Positions 24,056-31,095 of a stretch of DNA of 34,335 nucleotides are shown piece after piece. Position 1 is the first letter of the stretch; every line of letters starts with the position of its first letter. The stretch comes from an uncultured Clostridia bacterium (GTDB lineage: Bacteria > Bacillota > Clostridia > Christensenellales > Borkfalkiaceae). Where the stretch lies: the NCBI GenBank assembly GCA_947570625.1, contig CANOUP010000020.1:1-34335 (forward strand). Direction: 5' to 3'. A program made the position numbers and the translations under genes. The notes under the pieces were generated by a model that had not been told where the DNA came from, did not search any database, and saw only the letters and a program-made list of their open reading frames with translations.

Positions 24056-24178
24056 TTGAAAGCGGATACGCGTGAAAGACAAGGCGAATGCGCATTTGCA
24101 AGGGGAGTTTACTAAACGTAAATGACCCGAAGTAAAGCGCAAATTCAACGCAGTATTTCACGTTGCAGGCGCTTTCAA
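24056..24178. repeat. Long imperfect inverted repeat between ssb and rpsR
   Basis: Outer arms TTGAAAGCG (24056-24064) and CGCTTTCAA (24170-24178) pair perfectly. The next arms CGTGAAA and TTTCACG (24071-24077 with 24156-24162) also pair, and inner segments (GAATGCGC with GCGC-AA-ATTC) continue the stem around a central 'TTTACTAAACGTAAA'-like region. The whole element is about 123 nt, unlike flanking coding DNA, and could be a MITE-like intergenic repeat or an RNA structure adjusting rpsR expression. Confidence 0.6.
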
Positions 24179-24181
24179 TAC

Positions 24182-24598
24182 TTAGAAGGGGATATCCGAA
24201 TCGTCGTCAAACGCCTGTAAGCTTGCCCTCTTTCTCTCCTGAGGAGCCGACTGGGGCGCTTCGGCAAAGCCGTCGCCCTGGCTTCTCGGGGTCAGAAATT
24301 CCACGTCCTGCGCGACTATGTCTACGCCCGTGCGCTTTACGCCCTGATTATCCTCGTAATTCCTGAGTTCGATTGAACCCGATACCGCGACTTTGTTGCC
24401 CTTCTTTGCGTATCTCGCTACGTTTTCGCCCAGCCCGCGCCATGCTACGCAGTTGAAGAAGTCCGTCTGGCGTTCTCCGCCCGCTCCGCTGTACGACCTG
24501 TTTACCGCTATCGAAAAACGGCAAAGCGATACGCCCGAAGTCGTTTCCGAAAGTTCGGGGTCGCGCGTTAAGTTGCCTATTAAAAATACTTTATTCAT
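24182..24598 (-). CDS. ssb: Single-stranded DNA-binding protein
   Basis: A 138-residue SSB. The OB-fold covers residues 1-105 (MNKVFLIGNLTRDPEL, FFNCVAWRGLGENVARY, KGNKVAVSGSIELRNYED). A short Gln/Ser-rich linker and the acidic tip DDDSDIPF, used to recruit repair and replication proteins, complete it. It protects single-stranded DNA during replication and recombination. It follows rpsF by 10 bases in the standard operon, with AAGG upstream of the ATG. Confidence 0.97.
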   Translation of the reverse strand: MNKVFLIGNLTRDPELSETTSGVSLCRFSIAVNRSYSGAGGERQTDFFNCVAWRGLGENVARYAKKGNKVAVSGSIELRNYEDNQGVKRTGVDIVAQDVEFLTPRSQGDGFAEAPQSAPQERKRASLQAFDDDSDIPF

Positions 24599-24608
24599 CT
24601 TTTATACC

Positions 24609-24902
24609 TTAATTTTTAGCTGTAATAACTCTTCTAAGAACTTCGGCGGTAAGACCGGCAACTCTGTCGAGTTCCCTGATAACCGCGCCTTCCGCTTCGA
24701 AAGTCGTCAATACGTAAAAGCCGTCGTTCTTATAGTTGATAGGATAAGCAAGCTTTTTTACGCCCCACTTGTCGGTGGATACGACTTTACAGTTCGCCGA
24801 CGTAATAATGTCTTCGAACTTTTTGATAAGCGCGTCCTTCGCTTCGTCGGAAGCCGCGCTGTCCAAAATGTAAAGCATTTCGTAAGTTTTCATAGTTTTC
24901 AC
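24609..24902 (-). CDS. rpsF: 30S ribosomal protein bS6
   Basis: A 97-residue ribosomal protein, first gene of the rpsF-ssb-rpsR operon. Typical features are the opening YEMLYIL strand, the WGVKKLAYPINYKNDGFYVL core and the ELDRVAGLTAEVLRR helix. GGGAGGTG upstream of the ATG is a strong ribosome-binding site. The S6-S18 complex commonly represses this operon through a leader RNA structure, and a suitable hairpin is present upstream. Confidence 0.97.
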   Translation of the reverse strand: MKTMKTYEMLYILDSAASDEAKDALIKKFEDIITSANCKVVSTDKWGVKKLAYPINYKNDGFYVLTTFEAEGAVIRELDRVAGLTAEVLRRVITAKN

Positions 24903-24918
24903 CTCCCGGACTTAATCG

Positions 24919-24938
24919 GCATACCACCTGCGGTATGC
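24919..24938 (-). promoter_or_regulatory. Leader stem-loop upstream of rpsF, candidate S6:S18 autoregulatory motif
   Basis: A perfect 7-bp stem GCATACC/GGTATGC lies in the leader between the promoter and the rpsF ribosome-binding site, with CCG trinucleotides in and just after it (GGTATGCCG). Its position and GGTGG/CCG content recall the published S6:S18 leader motif, but I have not aligned it to the Rfam model. Confidence 0.5.
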
Positions 24939-24949
24939 AAGGTTATTAA

Positions 24950-24978
24950 ATTATAATATACCTTTACCCGATTGTCAA
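24950..24978 (-). promoter_or_regulatory. Consensus promoter of the rpsF-ssb-rpsR operon
   Basis: On the minus strand a perfect TTGACA (24978-24973), a 17-bp spacer and a perfect TATAAT (24955-24950). The -35 box lies inside the 3' end of the upstream cca gene, so no separate intergenic promoter space is used. Confidence 0.85.
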
Positions 24979-26310
24979 CCGTTTTGCACGCTCCAAAAGC
25001 GTTTTGTTGACGTTGAGTCTGCCGTCCAGCGCGCAATCGTACAACAGGGTTTCGAGTACTTTGCCTACCTCTTCGGGCTTTATTCCCGCTTTAATTAGCT
25101 CGTCCCCCCGCACGTCAAGCTGTTTAAGGCTTACGGGCGCGCCCTCTTCAAGCATACCGGCGTATATCCGCTTCCACTTAATCACGCAGGGCGCGGGCGA
25201 CAAATCGTCCTTGCACGCCGAATAATCGGCTTGCTTCAATGAAAGCACTTTTTCGAATATGTCGTTGTTCTTTACTATAAACCTTCTCACCTTGCTGTCG
25301 CGGGCGTCGCAGCGGAAATCGTACATATGCGTTTCGCAAAGGCGGGCGGTTTCTTCAATGAGTTTTTTGGGGAATTTCAGCCGTGCCCCAGCTTCGCGCG
25401 CTATCCTCGCGCTCTCGGTTTCGTGACCGCGGTAAGAACCGCTTGTATTTTTGCAGTACGGTTTGCCGATATCGTGCAAAAGCGCGGAAAGCCTGACGGA
25501 GTAATCTGCGTACTTCACGGTGCGCAGAGAGTGTTCCAGCACGTCGTAATTATGATAAGCGGACGGCTGTTCCATATCCCTGCCCGCCGTCAGTTCGGGG
25601 AGAATATAATCGAGAACGCGGGTTTTGTCGAGAATTTCAAGCCCAGCGTACTGCCCGTATCCGTTGCCGTAACGCTTATCGGCGCGCAAAAGCGCGTCGA
25701 GCTCCGCGTAAATTCTTTCGGGCGCAATGTCGGCAATCAGCCCCGCGTTGTTTTTTGCGCCCGCAAGACACTCTTCCGTCGGCGCGAACCCCGTCTGCGC
25801 GGACTGGCGGGCAAGGCGCATAAGCCTTAACCCGTCCTCGCCGAACACCTTGTCCGCTTGGGCAACCGTCGAAACGCGCCTGTTAAGAATATCTTCCGTC
25901 CCGCCCAAAGGGTCGGTTATTTCGTCCTTCGCGACGTCGTAATATACCGCGTTGCACTTAAAGTCGCGCCTGCGGGCGTCGAGGGTTATGTCGTCGGTGA
26001 AAAACGTCCTTACGGGACGGTGCGCGCCCCTGACGTATTCGTCCGAACGGAAACAGGTAAACTCGTATTCCTCCCCGCCAAGTTTCAGCTTGACCGTGCC
26101 CGTGTTTTTATAAACCGCCGTAACCTCCGCCCCGCACTTTTCCGCAACGCGAATAAACCCGTCGGTATCGGCGGGCGCGCAAATGTCCCTGTCCTTGCCC
26201 GCGCATTCCAGCCCCGCAAGGCAGTCGCGGACGTACCCGCCGACCATATACAGCGGGAACGGACAGGCGCGGGCGAGTTTTATCAGATTTTCGGTACAGG
26301 GTATTTTCAA
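24964..26310 (-). CDS. cca: CCA tRNA nucleotidyltransferase (poly(A) polymerase family) with HD domain
   Basis: A 448-residue enzyme adding or repairing the CCA end of tRNAs. The class II nucleotidyltransferase head shows VGGYVRDCLAG and the metal-binding DRDI; the RRDF motif of the CCA-adding subfamily follows near residue 113. An HD phosphohydrolase domain (LSALLHDIGKP, about 280-290) lies in the C-terminal half, as in many Clostridia enzymes. The start codon is TTG at 26310, with AAGGA about ten bases upstream. The tRNAs in this window already encode CCA, so a repair role is expected. The gene's 3' end hosts the rpsF promoter. Confidence 0.9.
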   Translation of the reverse strand: MKIPCTENLIKLARACPFPLYMVGGYVRDCLAGLECAGKDRDICAPADTDGFIRVAEKCGAEVTAVYKNTGTVKLKLGGEEYEFTCFRSDEYVRGAHRPVRTFFTDDITLDARRRDFKCNAVYYDVAKDEITDPLGGTEDILNRRVSTVAQADKVFGEDGLRLMRLARQSAQTGFAPTEECLAGAKNNAGLIADIAPERIYAELDALLRADKRYGNGYGQYAGLEILDKTRVLDYILPELTAGRDMEQPSAYHNYDVLEHSLRTVKYADYSVRLSALLHDIGKPYCKNTSGSYRGHETESARIAREAGARLKFPKKLIEETARLCETHMYDFRCDARDSKVRRFIVKNNDIFEKVLSLKQADYSACKDDLSPAPCVIKWKRIYAGMLEEGAPVSLKQLDVRGDELIKAGIKPEEVGKVLETLLYDCALDGRLNVNKTLLERAKRLTIG

Positions 26311-26347
26311 AGCGTGGTTTTCCTTGCACAGTTTATTATTTTAAATT

Positions 26348-26376
26348 ATTATACCATTCTTTTAAAACTATTGCAA
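26348..26376 (-). promoter_or_regulatory. Promoter of cca, sharing its -35 box with the divergent gene
   Basis: On the minus strand TTGCAA (26376-26371) and a perfect TATAAT (26353-26348) are separated by 17 bp. TTGCAA is its own reverse complement and also serves the plus-strand promoter. Confidence 0.65.
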
Positions 26377-26399
26377 TAATTTGAAAGAAATGCTATAAT
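26371..26399 (+). promoter_or_regulatory. Promoter of the lipid kinase/phosphatase operon, sharing its -35 box with cca
   Basis: TTGCAA (26371-26376), a 17-bp spacer and a perfect TATAAT (26394-26399). The same hexamer is the -35 box of the divergent cca promoter, so the two promoters are mirror images about it. Confidence 0.65.
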
Positions 26400-26428
26400 A
26401 TTCAGCAAGACGCACTACGGAGAAAGCC

Positions 26429-27307
26429 ATGTATCACATTATAGTGAACGAGGACAACCTTAGAAAGAGAAAGAACCGCAAAAAACTTGCGGTCGCGGAA
26501 AGGAAATTCCGTACGGCGGGGCTGGACTATACCGTCCACCGCACCAACAGACAGGGACAGCCCAAAGAAATCTGCGGACGGGTAACCTCGGGTAAGGGCA
26601 ATACCGTTATCGCCATGGGAGGCGACGGAACTTTGCACGAAATTTTAAACGGGTTCTGCGACTTCGAAAACAACTCCATGGGGCTTATACCTATGGGCAC
26701 GGGCAACGACTTCGCCGCCGCCGCAAAGATACCCCTTAACACCGCGCGCGCCGTCGATTTAATAATTTCGGGCAAGGTCAAGGCGATAGATTTTTTGCAG
26801 TTTTCCTCGGGTCTGCGCTCGCTTAACGCGGCGGGAATGGGCATAGACGTAGACGTGCTTAAAATTGCGTACGCGGGAAAAACCAAGGGCAAATCCAAGT
26901 ATCTTAAAGCGCTTATAAAGGCGCTTGCGGAATTTAAAAGTTACCGCTATAAAGTGTATTACGACGGCAAAGAGGAAGAACATTACGGGCTTATCGGCGC
27001 GGCAGGCAACGGCAGGCAGATAGGCGGAGGAATAAAGACCTTCCCCGATGCGAGAATAGACGACGGTTACCTCGACCTTCTGGTCGTGGATTTTCTGTCG
27101 AAGTTTAAAACGATAGGCGCGTTTTTAAAACTTATGCGCGGTAAGATAAACAAAATTAAACAGGTTACGGCGGTTAAGACCAAGAGCGTTAAATTCGTAC
27201 CCCTTTACGACGGATATACAGTGCAGGCGGACGGCGAGCTTTACGAAGGCGTTCCCCTCGAAATAAACGTTGCCGAAGGCAGACTTAAATTCCACACCCC
27301 CGTTTAG
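26429..27307 (+). CDS. Diacylglycerol kinase-family lipid kinase (YegS/DgkB type)
   Basis: A 292-residue cytoplasmic or membrane-associated kinase that phosphorylates diacylglycerol or a related lipid using ATP. The catalytic-domain signature GGDGTLHEILNG is at 64-75 and the second motif PMGTGNDFA at 88-96. The C-terminal beta-rich domain has the GGG(I)KTFPDA and 'DGYLDLLVV' segments typical of bacterial DgkB/YegS proteins. GGAG precedes the ATG. It is followed six bases later by the phosphatase gene, suggesting one operon. The exact lipid cannot be assigned. Confidence 0.9.
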   Translation: MYHIIVNEDNLRKRKNRKKLAVAERKFRTAGLDYTVHRTNRQGQPKEICGRVTSGKGNTVIAMGGDGTLHEILNGFCDFENNSMGLIPMGTGNDFAAAAKIPLNTARAVDLIISGKVKAIDFLQFSSGLRSLNAAGMGIDVDVLKIAYAGKTKGKSKYLKALIKALAEFKSYRYKVYYDGKEEEHYGLIGAAGNGRQIGGGIKTFPDARIDDGYLDLLVVDFLSKFKTIGAFLKLMRGKINKIKQVTAVKTKSVKFVPLYDGYTVQADGELYEGVPLEINVAEGRLKFHTPV

Positions 27308-27313
27308 ACGATA

Positions 27314-28384
27314 ATGAAAATTGACAGATATTACAGGAAGATAATAGACGGCGTACCCACCGCCGTCGTTGTCGCCGACCAAAATTTGAGAGCCGTTTTT
27401 ACCAACTCCGCGTTCAGAACCCTCTTCCCTTCGGGCAGGGAGCAAGGCTCGCTGGGCAGGGTCACGTGCTGTGTTTACGGCTCGGGCGAGTGCAGGGGCG
27501 AAGCGTGCAAGGGCTGTTCCCTATACGACGCGTTCGACGACGCGCTGTGTTCCAACAAGCGCGTAACCAGACGGGTTTTCCAGAAAGTGAGAACGGACGG
27601 CGTGACGCGCGACGTTTCCTACTCTCTGACGGTCAAACCGCTTGGCGGAGGGCTGTGCATGGGAACTATCGACGACGCGTTCGAGCTGGAAATAGCGCAG
27701 GAACTGCAAACGGCGAAGAATATACAGCAACGGCTTTTGCCTGCGGGCAACTGGGCGGGCGGTAAGCGGTACTCGTATATGTACATACCCTGCCGCGACA
27801 TAGGCGGGGATTTACCCGACGTTTTCGCCGTAAACGGCTCCGCCTGCGGAGTGATTGCCGACGTTTCGGGCAAGGGCATTTCCGCGGGTATGCTTTCGGC
27901 GTTCGTAAAAGCGGCGTACGACAAAACGCTGTACTCCCCCGCCGACGCTATAAGCAACCTGAACGCCAAATTTTCCGAACTCAACCTCGACGAACGCAAT
28001 TACGTGACAGTCGCCGCGGTAAGGATTGACGCGGACAGCATTACCTATTCCATGGCGGGGCACAACGTGCCTATTCTGTTAAAGACGGGAAGCGGTATAA
28101 CGCGCATAATGCTTAACTCTCCCCCCGTTTCCAACTGGTTCGAAAACCCCTCTTACTACGAGGACGTTATTCACTACAAGAAGGGCGATATTTTGGTGTT
28201 GCTTACCGACGGCGTGACGGAGTGCAAAAACGCGCGGGGCGAAATGTTCGGCGCGGACGGCGCGATTAAGACGCTTTCGGTATCCCGCACGGCGGAAGAG
28301 TTTATAAAAAATCTTGAAAACAACCTCAAAAATTTCAACAATAATTTAGACGACGATATTACGGCAATCGCCTTCGACCTTTAA
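27314..28384 (+). CDS. PAS-like domain plus SpoIIE-type PP2C serine phosphatase, cysteine-rich sensor
   Basis: A 356-residue cytoplasmic signalling protein. Residues 1-125 form a PAS-like sensor with a cysteine cluster (C52, C53, C60, C65, C68, C79) around SGECRGEACKGC, which suggests a bound Fe-S cluster or metal. Residues about 130-356 form a SpoIIE/RsbU PP2C phosphatase with the metal-binding aspartates in RDIGGDLPD and ADVSGKG, then LLTDGVTE and DDDITAIAF. Similar cysteine-bearing PAS phosphatases are reported in Clostridia with redox or hydrogen metabolism. The substrate is probably an anti-sigma-factor antagonist elsewhere in the genome. No ribosome-binding site is clear, so translation may be coupled to the kinase gene. 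Confidence 0.85.
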   Translation: MKIDRYYRKIIDGVPTAVVVADQNLRAVFTNSAFRTLFPSGREQGSLGRVTCCVYGSGECRGEACKGCSLYDAFDDALCSNKRVTRRVFQKVRTDGVTRDVSYSLTVKPLGGGLCMGTIDDAFELEIAQELQTAKNIQQRLLPAGNWAGGKRYSYMYIPCRDIGGDLPDVFAVNGSACGVIADVSGKGISAGMLSAFVKAAYDKTLYSPADAISNLNAKFSELNLDERNYVTVAAVRIDADSITYSMAGHNVPILLKTGSGITRIMLNSPPVSNWFENPSYYEDVIHYKKGDILVLLTDGVTECKNARGEMFGADGAIKTLSVSRTAEEFIKNLENNLKNFNNNLDDDITAIAFDL

Positions 28385-28391
28385 AACAAAT

Positions 28392-28420
28392 CCCCCGCAC
28401 GGCTGTGCGGGGGTAATTTT
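28392..28420 (+). terminator. Terminator between convergent genes
   Basis: A 9-bp perfect stem CCCCCGCAC/GTGCGGGGG with a GGCT loop (28392-28413) is followed by TAATTTTTT. It also lies just after the stop of the convergent response-regulator gene and can act in both directions. Confidence 0.9.
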
Positions 28421-29059
28421 TTATATCATTTCTTTTATCTTCGCCATTGCGGAGGCACGGCTTTCCACGCCGAGTTTGGAATAAATTGAGCTTATATAAT
28501 TCCTCGCGGTGCCGTCGGAGAGCTTCATTGCCGAAGCAATCTGCCTGTTGGTGAAGCCGTCGTTGAGCATAAGCGCTATTTCGACTTCCCTGTCCGACAT
28601 ATTGAAGGCTTTTTTCAGCTTGATTTCTTTGTCTGACGAAACCATCATCGCCGCGTCCGTAATCTTTTTTGCTATTTTAGAGGGCAGTATGGTGTCGCCC
28701 GCATAGGCGTTTTTGATTGCGTCTATAAGCGCGGTCGAGCCGATATCCTTCAAAAGATATCCGCTTGCGCCGTTGTTTATCGCGCTTAAAATATAATCGC
28801 TGTCGTCGAACGTGGTAAGTATTATTATCTTTATGCCCGAATTTATCTCTTTGATTCGCTTGGTGGCAACCACGCCGTTCATATTCGGCATGCGTATGTC
28901 CATCAAAACGACGTCGGGTTTATGCTTTTCGCACATGGCAACGGCTTCCGCGCCGTCGCAGGCTATGCCTGCAATTTTGAAATCGGGACAGGTTTCCAGC
29001 ACGCTTTTGATGCCCTCGGCTAAAATCATCTGGTCGTCGACAAGTAAAATTTTAATCAT
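28421..29059 (-). CDS. NarL/FixJ-family response regulator
   Basis: A 212-residue regulator. The receiver (1-120) has D8-D9, phosphoacceptor D54 in VLMDIRMPNMNG, T82 and K104. The C-terminal LuxR-type helix-turn-helix lies at about 145-210 (MSDREVEIALMLNDGFTNRQIASAM). AGGAG lies five bases before the ATG. It follows its kinase gene by 13 bases. Regulated genes are unknown, as no obvious target is next to it. Confidence 0.93.
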   Translation of the reverse strand: MIKILLVDDQMILAEGIKSVLETCPDFKIAGIACDGAEAVAMCEKHKPDVVLMDIRMPNMNGVVATKRIKEINSGIKIIILTTFDDSDYILSAINNGASGYLLKDIGSTALIDAIKNAYAGDTILPSKIAKKITDAAMMVSSDKEIKLKKAFNMSDREVEIALMLNDGFTNRQIASAMKLSDGTARNYISSIYSKLGVESRASAMAKIKEMI

Positions 29060-29072
29060 AAAAACTCCTCTG

Positions 29073-30302
29073 TTATTTATCGAGGGGCAGGGTTATATCC
29101 ACTTCGAACCCTTCCCCCGGTTCGCTTGAAAAATCGCATCTTCCGCCCAGCGCTTCGGCTTTTTCGCGCATGCTCCTCAGCCCGAAACCTTCCTTTACGC
29201 TTCCTTCGATTCCGCGTCCGTTGTCGGATATGAGAAGATGCAGACCCGACAGCGATTTTTTAAGTTCTATATAAAACGCGGTCGCAGAGCCGTGCCTCAG
29301 TCCGTTTGCAATGCTCTCTTTAACGGAATTGAGTATGAAACGGAAACCGTCGCCCCCGAGCGAAACGTCGTCTATGTCGCACCGTATTTTAAGCTCGGTT
29401 CCGTCGATTGTCTGCGCTATTATCTCTTCGAGCTCCTCTTTAAGCGTGCGGGCGTTGGTTCTGCCCGCAAAGAGGTGAACGCTTTCGCGCATCTGGTCGA
29501 GCGCGTTTTTCGCCTGTATGTTTGCGGAAATAATCCTGTTTTTCGCTTCCTCGGGGTTATTGTCTATAAGCAGTTTGGCGGCCTCCGTCTGCATTATTAC
29601 CGTCGTCATCGAGTGCCCCGCATTGTCGTGTATGTCCTTGGCTATGCGGTTGCGCTCCTCGTAAACCGCCGTGCGCGACAGCTGTTCGTACACTTCTTTC
29701 AGCTGTGCCTTGCTTTCGTCCGCCTGCTTCAAAGCCTGCCTTAAATGCAGGTTGTTGCCGTAGAATTTGAGTATGAAGTTGGTAACCACGGCGTGTATGC
29801 CTATGATAGCGAAGCCGAACACGAGGTCGCCCATTATCTGCACTATATTGCGCGGAAAGGACTCCACGTTGTTGAAAACCACCCAACTGCATATAAAGGA
29901 AATTACGAACAGCCCGCAGCTTACCCCGAAGAGTATCATATTGTTTTTTATGTCGTTTATCGAAATATAAAACTGGGTAAGAACGACGCAATACATAATG
30001 TACAGGTACGAGTTGCCCGTTATAAGACATATCGCCAGCAAAAACAGCGAGTCGAAACCGAAGAAAACGAACTTGAAAGCAATTTTCGTAATCGCAAACG
30101 AATCCACCGTTACGAATACGAAGAGAAGAAAACTGCTTGCTATCAGCAGTATCAACTGCGCCGTACCGCCGTTTTCGATATAGTGTCCTATATACTGCAC
30201 GCATATGAGTATTTCTATCAGCGCCAGAAGCCCCAAAAGCAAAAGTTTGAGGTATTTGACGAAATGTTTGTCGTTTATGTTGTACTCGAACTCTTTATCC
30301 AT
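29073..30302 (-). CDS. DesK/NarX-type membrane histidine kinase
   Basis: A 409-residue kinase with about six membrane helices between residues 18 and 178, a short coiled-coil linker (about 183-212), and a HisKA_3 dimerisation domain with phosphoacceptor H225 in AKDIHDNAGHS. The HATPase domain has the LKEELEEI and FGLRSMREKAEALGG segments typical of this class, with ISDNGRG as its G1-like box. No extracytoplasmic sensor domain is present, so the signal is probably in the membrane. The start codon overlaps the upstream radC reading frame by 28 bp, with no clear Shine-Dalgarno, suggesting coupled translation; a slightly later start is possible. Confidence 0.9.
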   Translation of the reverse strand: MDKEFEYNINDKHFVKYLKLLLLGLLALIEILICVQYIGHYIENGGTAQLILLIASSFLLFVFVTVDSFAITKIAFKFVFFGFDSLFLLAICLITGNSYLYIMYCVVLTQFYISINDIKNNMILFGVSCGLFVISFICSWVVFNNVESFPRNIVQIMGDLVFGFAIIGIHAVVTNFILKFYGNNLHLRQALKQADESKAQLKEVYEQLSRTAVYEERNRIAKDIHDNAGHSMTTVIMQTEAAKLLIDNNPEEAKNRIISANIQAKNALDQMRESVHLFAGRTNARTLKEELEEIIAQTIDGTELKIRCDIDDVSLGGDGFRFILNSVKESIANGLRHGSATAFYIELKKSLSGLHLLISDNGRGIEGSVKEGFGLRSMREKAEALGGRCDFSSEPGEGFEVDITLPLDK

Positions 30303-31012
30303 TTTACGATATTACCCATAGTGTATTTGTTCCTGATATCTTCGAGCGCCCCGCTCTCGCGGTAACTGTAAAAGCCTTCGTCGCCGTCGTAGATGATATG
30401 GTCCGGAAACGCAATACCGTTCATCGAACAGATAAACTGCAAAAGGTTTGTAAATTCGCAGTCGTTTGCGGAAGGTTCGGTACAGCCGTTCAAATGGTTA
30501 TGGACGGCGAGCACCGCATACGGCTTTGCCAGCGCGATGTTTTTGAGTATGTCGCCTCCGTCCATAACGACTTTGTTTCTGTCCGCAGACGAATACGTGT
30601 AAATGCGCCTTACCCTGCCGTTCTTTTCGAGGAAATACAGTTCGAGCGCTTCTTCCGTTTTGCCCGCAAACCGCACGGATATGAATTTTTTGCAGTCGGC
30701 GAAAGTTTTAAGCTGAGCCATCGCGCCTATTTCGCCCGCGCGTTCGGTGCAAAGCCCCACCGTCCTTATATATTCGGCAACATTTTTACCCACTCCCTGC
30801 ACGGTTTTAAGCTCTTCTATGTCCGCTTTCAGCACTTCCGAAATGGAACAAAACCTATCCAACAGCGCGTGCGCGATAGGATTTGTGTTGATTCTCGGAC
30901 AGGCTTCGAACAGCAAAACCTCCAAAACTTCGTGGTCGAACATATCCGAACCGTTATATAAACGCTTTTTCATGCGCTGTCTGTGCCCTTCGTGCAAGAT
31001 TTTTACCTTCAT
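30275..31012 (-). CDS. radC: RadC-family JAB/MPN-domain protein
   Basis: A 245-residue protein of the RadC/UPF0758 family. An N-terminal helix-hairpin-helix segment (VQGVGKNVAEYI, residues 71-82) precedes a JAB1/MPN metalloprotease-like domain with the metal motif HNHLNGCTEPSANDCE at 171-186; the family usually has HNHPSG. Despite its name, a DNA-repair role is unproven for the family. It is first in the operon with the two-component genes, an unusual partnership. The ATG lacks a visible Shine-Dalgarno. Confidence 0.87.
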   Translation of the reverse strand: MKVKILHEGHRQRMKKRLYNGSDMFDHEVLEVLLFEACPRINTNPIAHALLDRFCSISEVLKADIEELKTVQGVGKNVAEYIRTVGLCTERAGEIGAMAQLKTFADCKKFISVRFAGKTEEALELYFLEKNGRVRRIYTYSSADRNKVVMDGGDILKNIALAKPYAVLAVHNHLNGCTEPSANDCEFTNLLQFICSMNGIAFPDHIIYDGDEGFYSYRESGALEDIRNKYTMGNIVKWIKSSSTT

Positions 31013-31033
31013 TTTAAAAAATATGTTAAATTC

Positions 31034-31062
31034 ATTTTACCATAAAAAATAAAAAGTGTATA
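31034..31062 (-). promoter_or_regulatory. Possible promoter of the radC/two-component operon
   Basis: On the minus strand TATACA (31062-31057) and TAAAAT (31039-31034) are separated by 17 bp. The -35 box is weak. The element overlaps the divergent promoter almost completely. Confidence 0.35.
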
Positions 31063-31064
31063 AT
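31036..31064 (+). promoter_or_regulatory. Promoter of the M20 peptidase operon
   Basis: TTTACC (31036-31041), a 17-bp spacer and a perfect TATAAT (31059-31064). The predicted start near 31071 excludes the ATG at 31063 and supports the peptidase start at 31096. Confidence 0.65.
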
Positions 31065-31095
31065 GTTTTTAGAGATATTTTTTAAAAGGCGCAAA

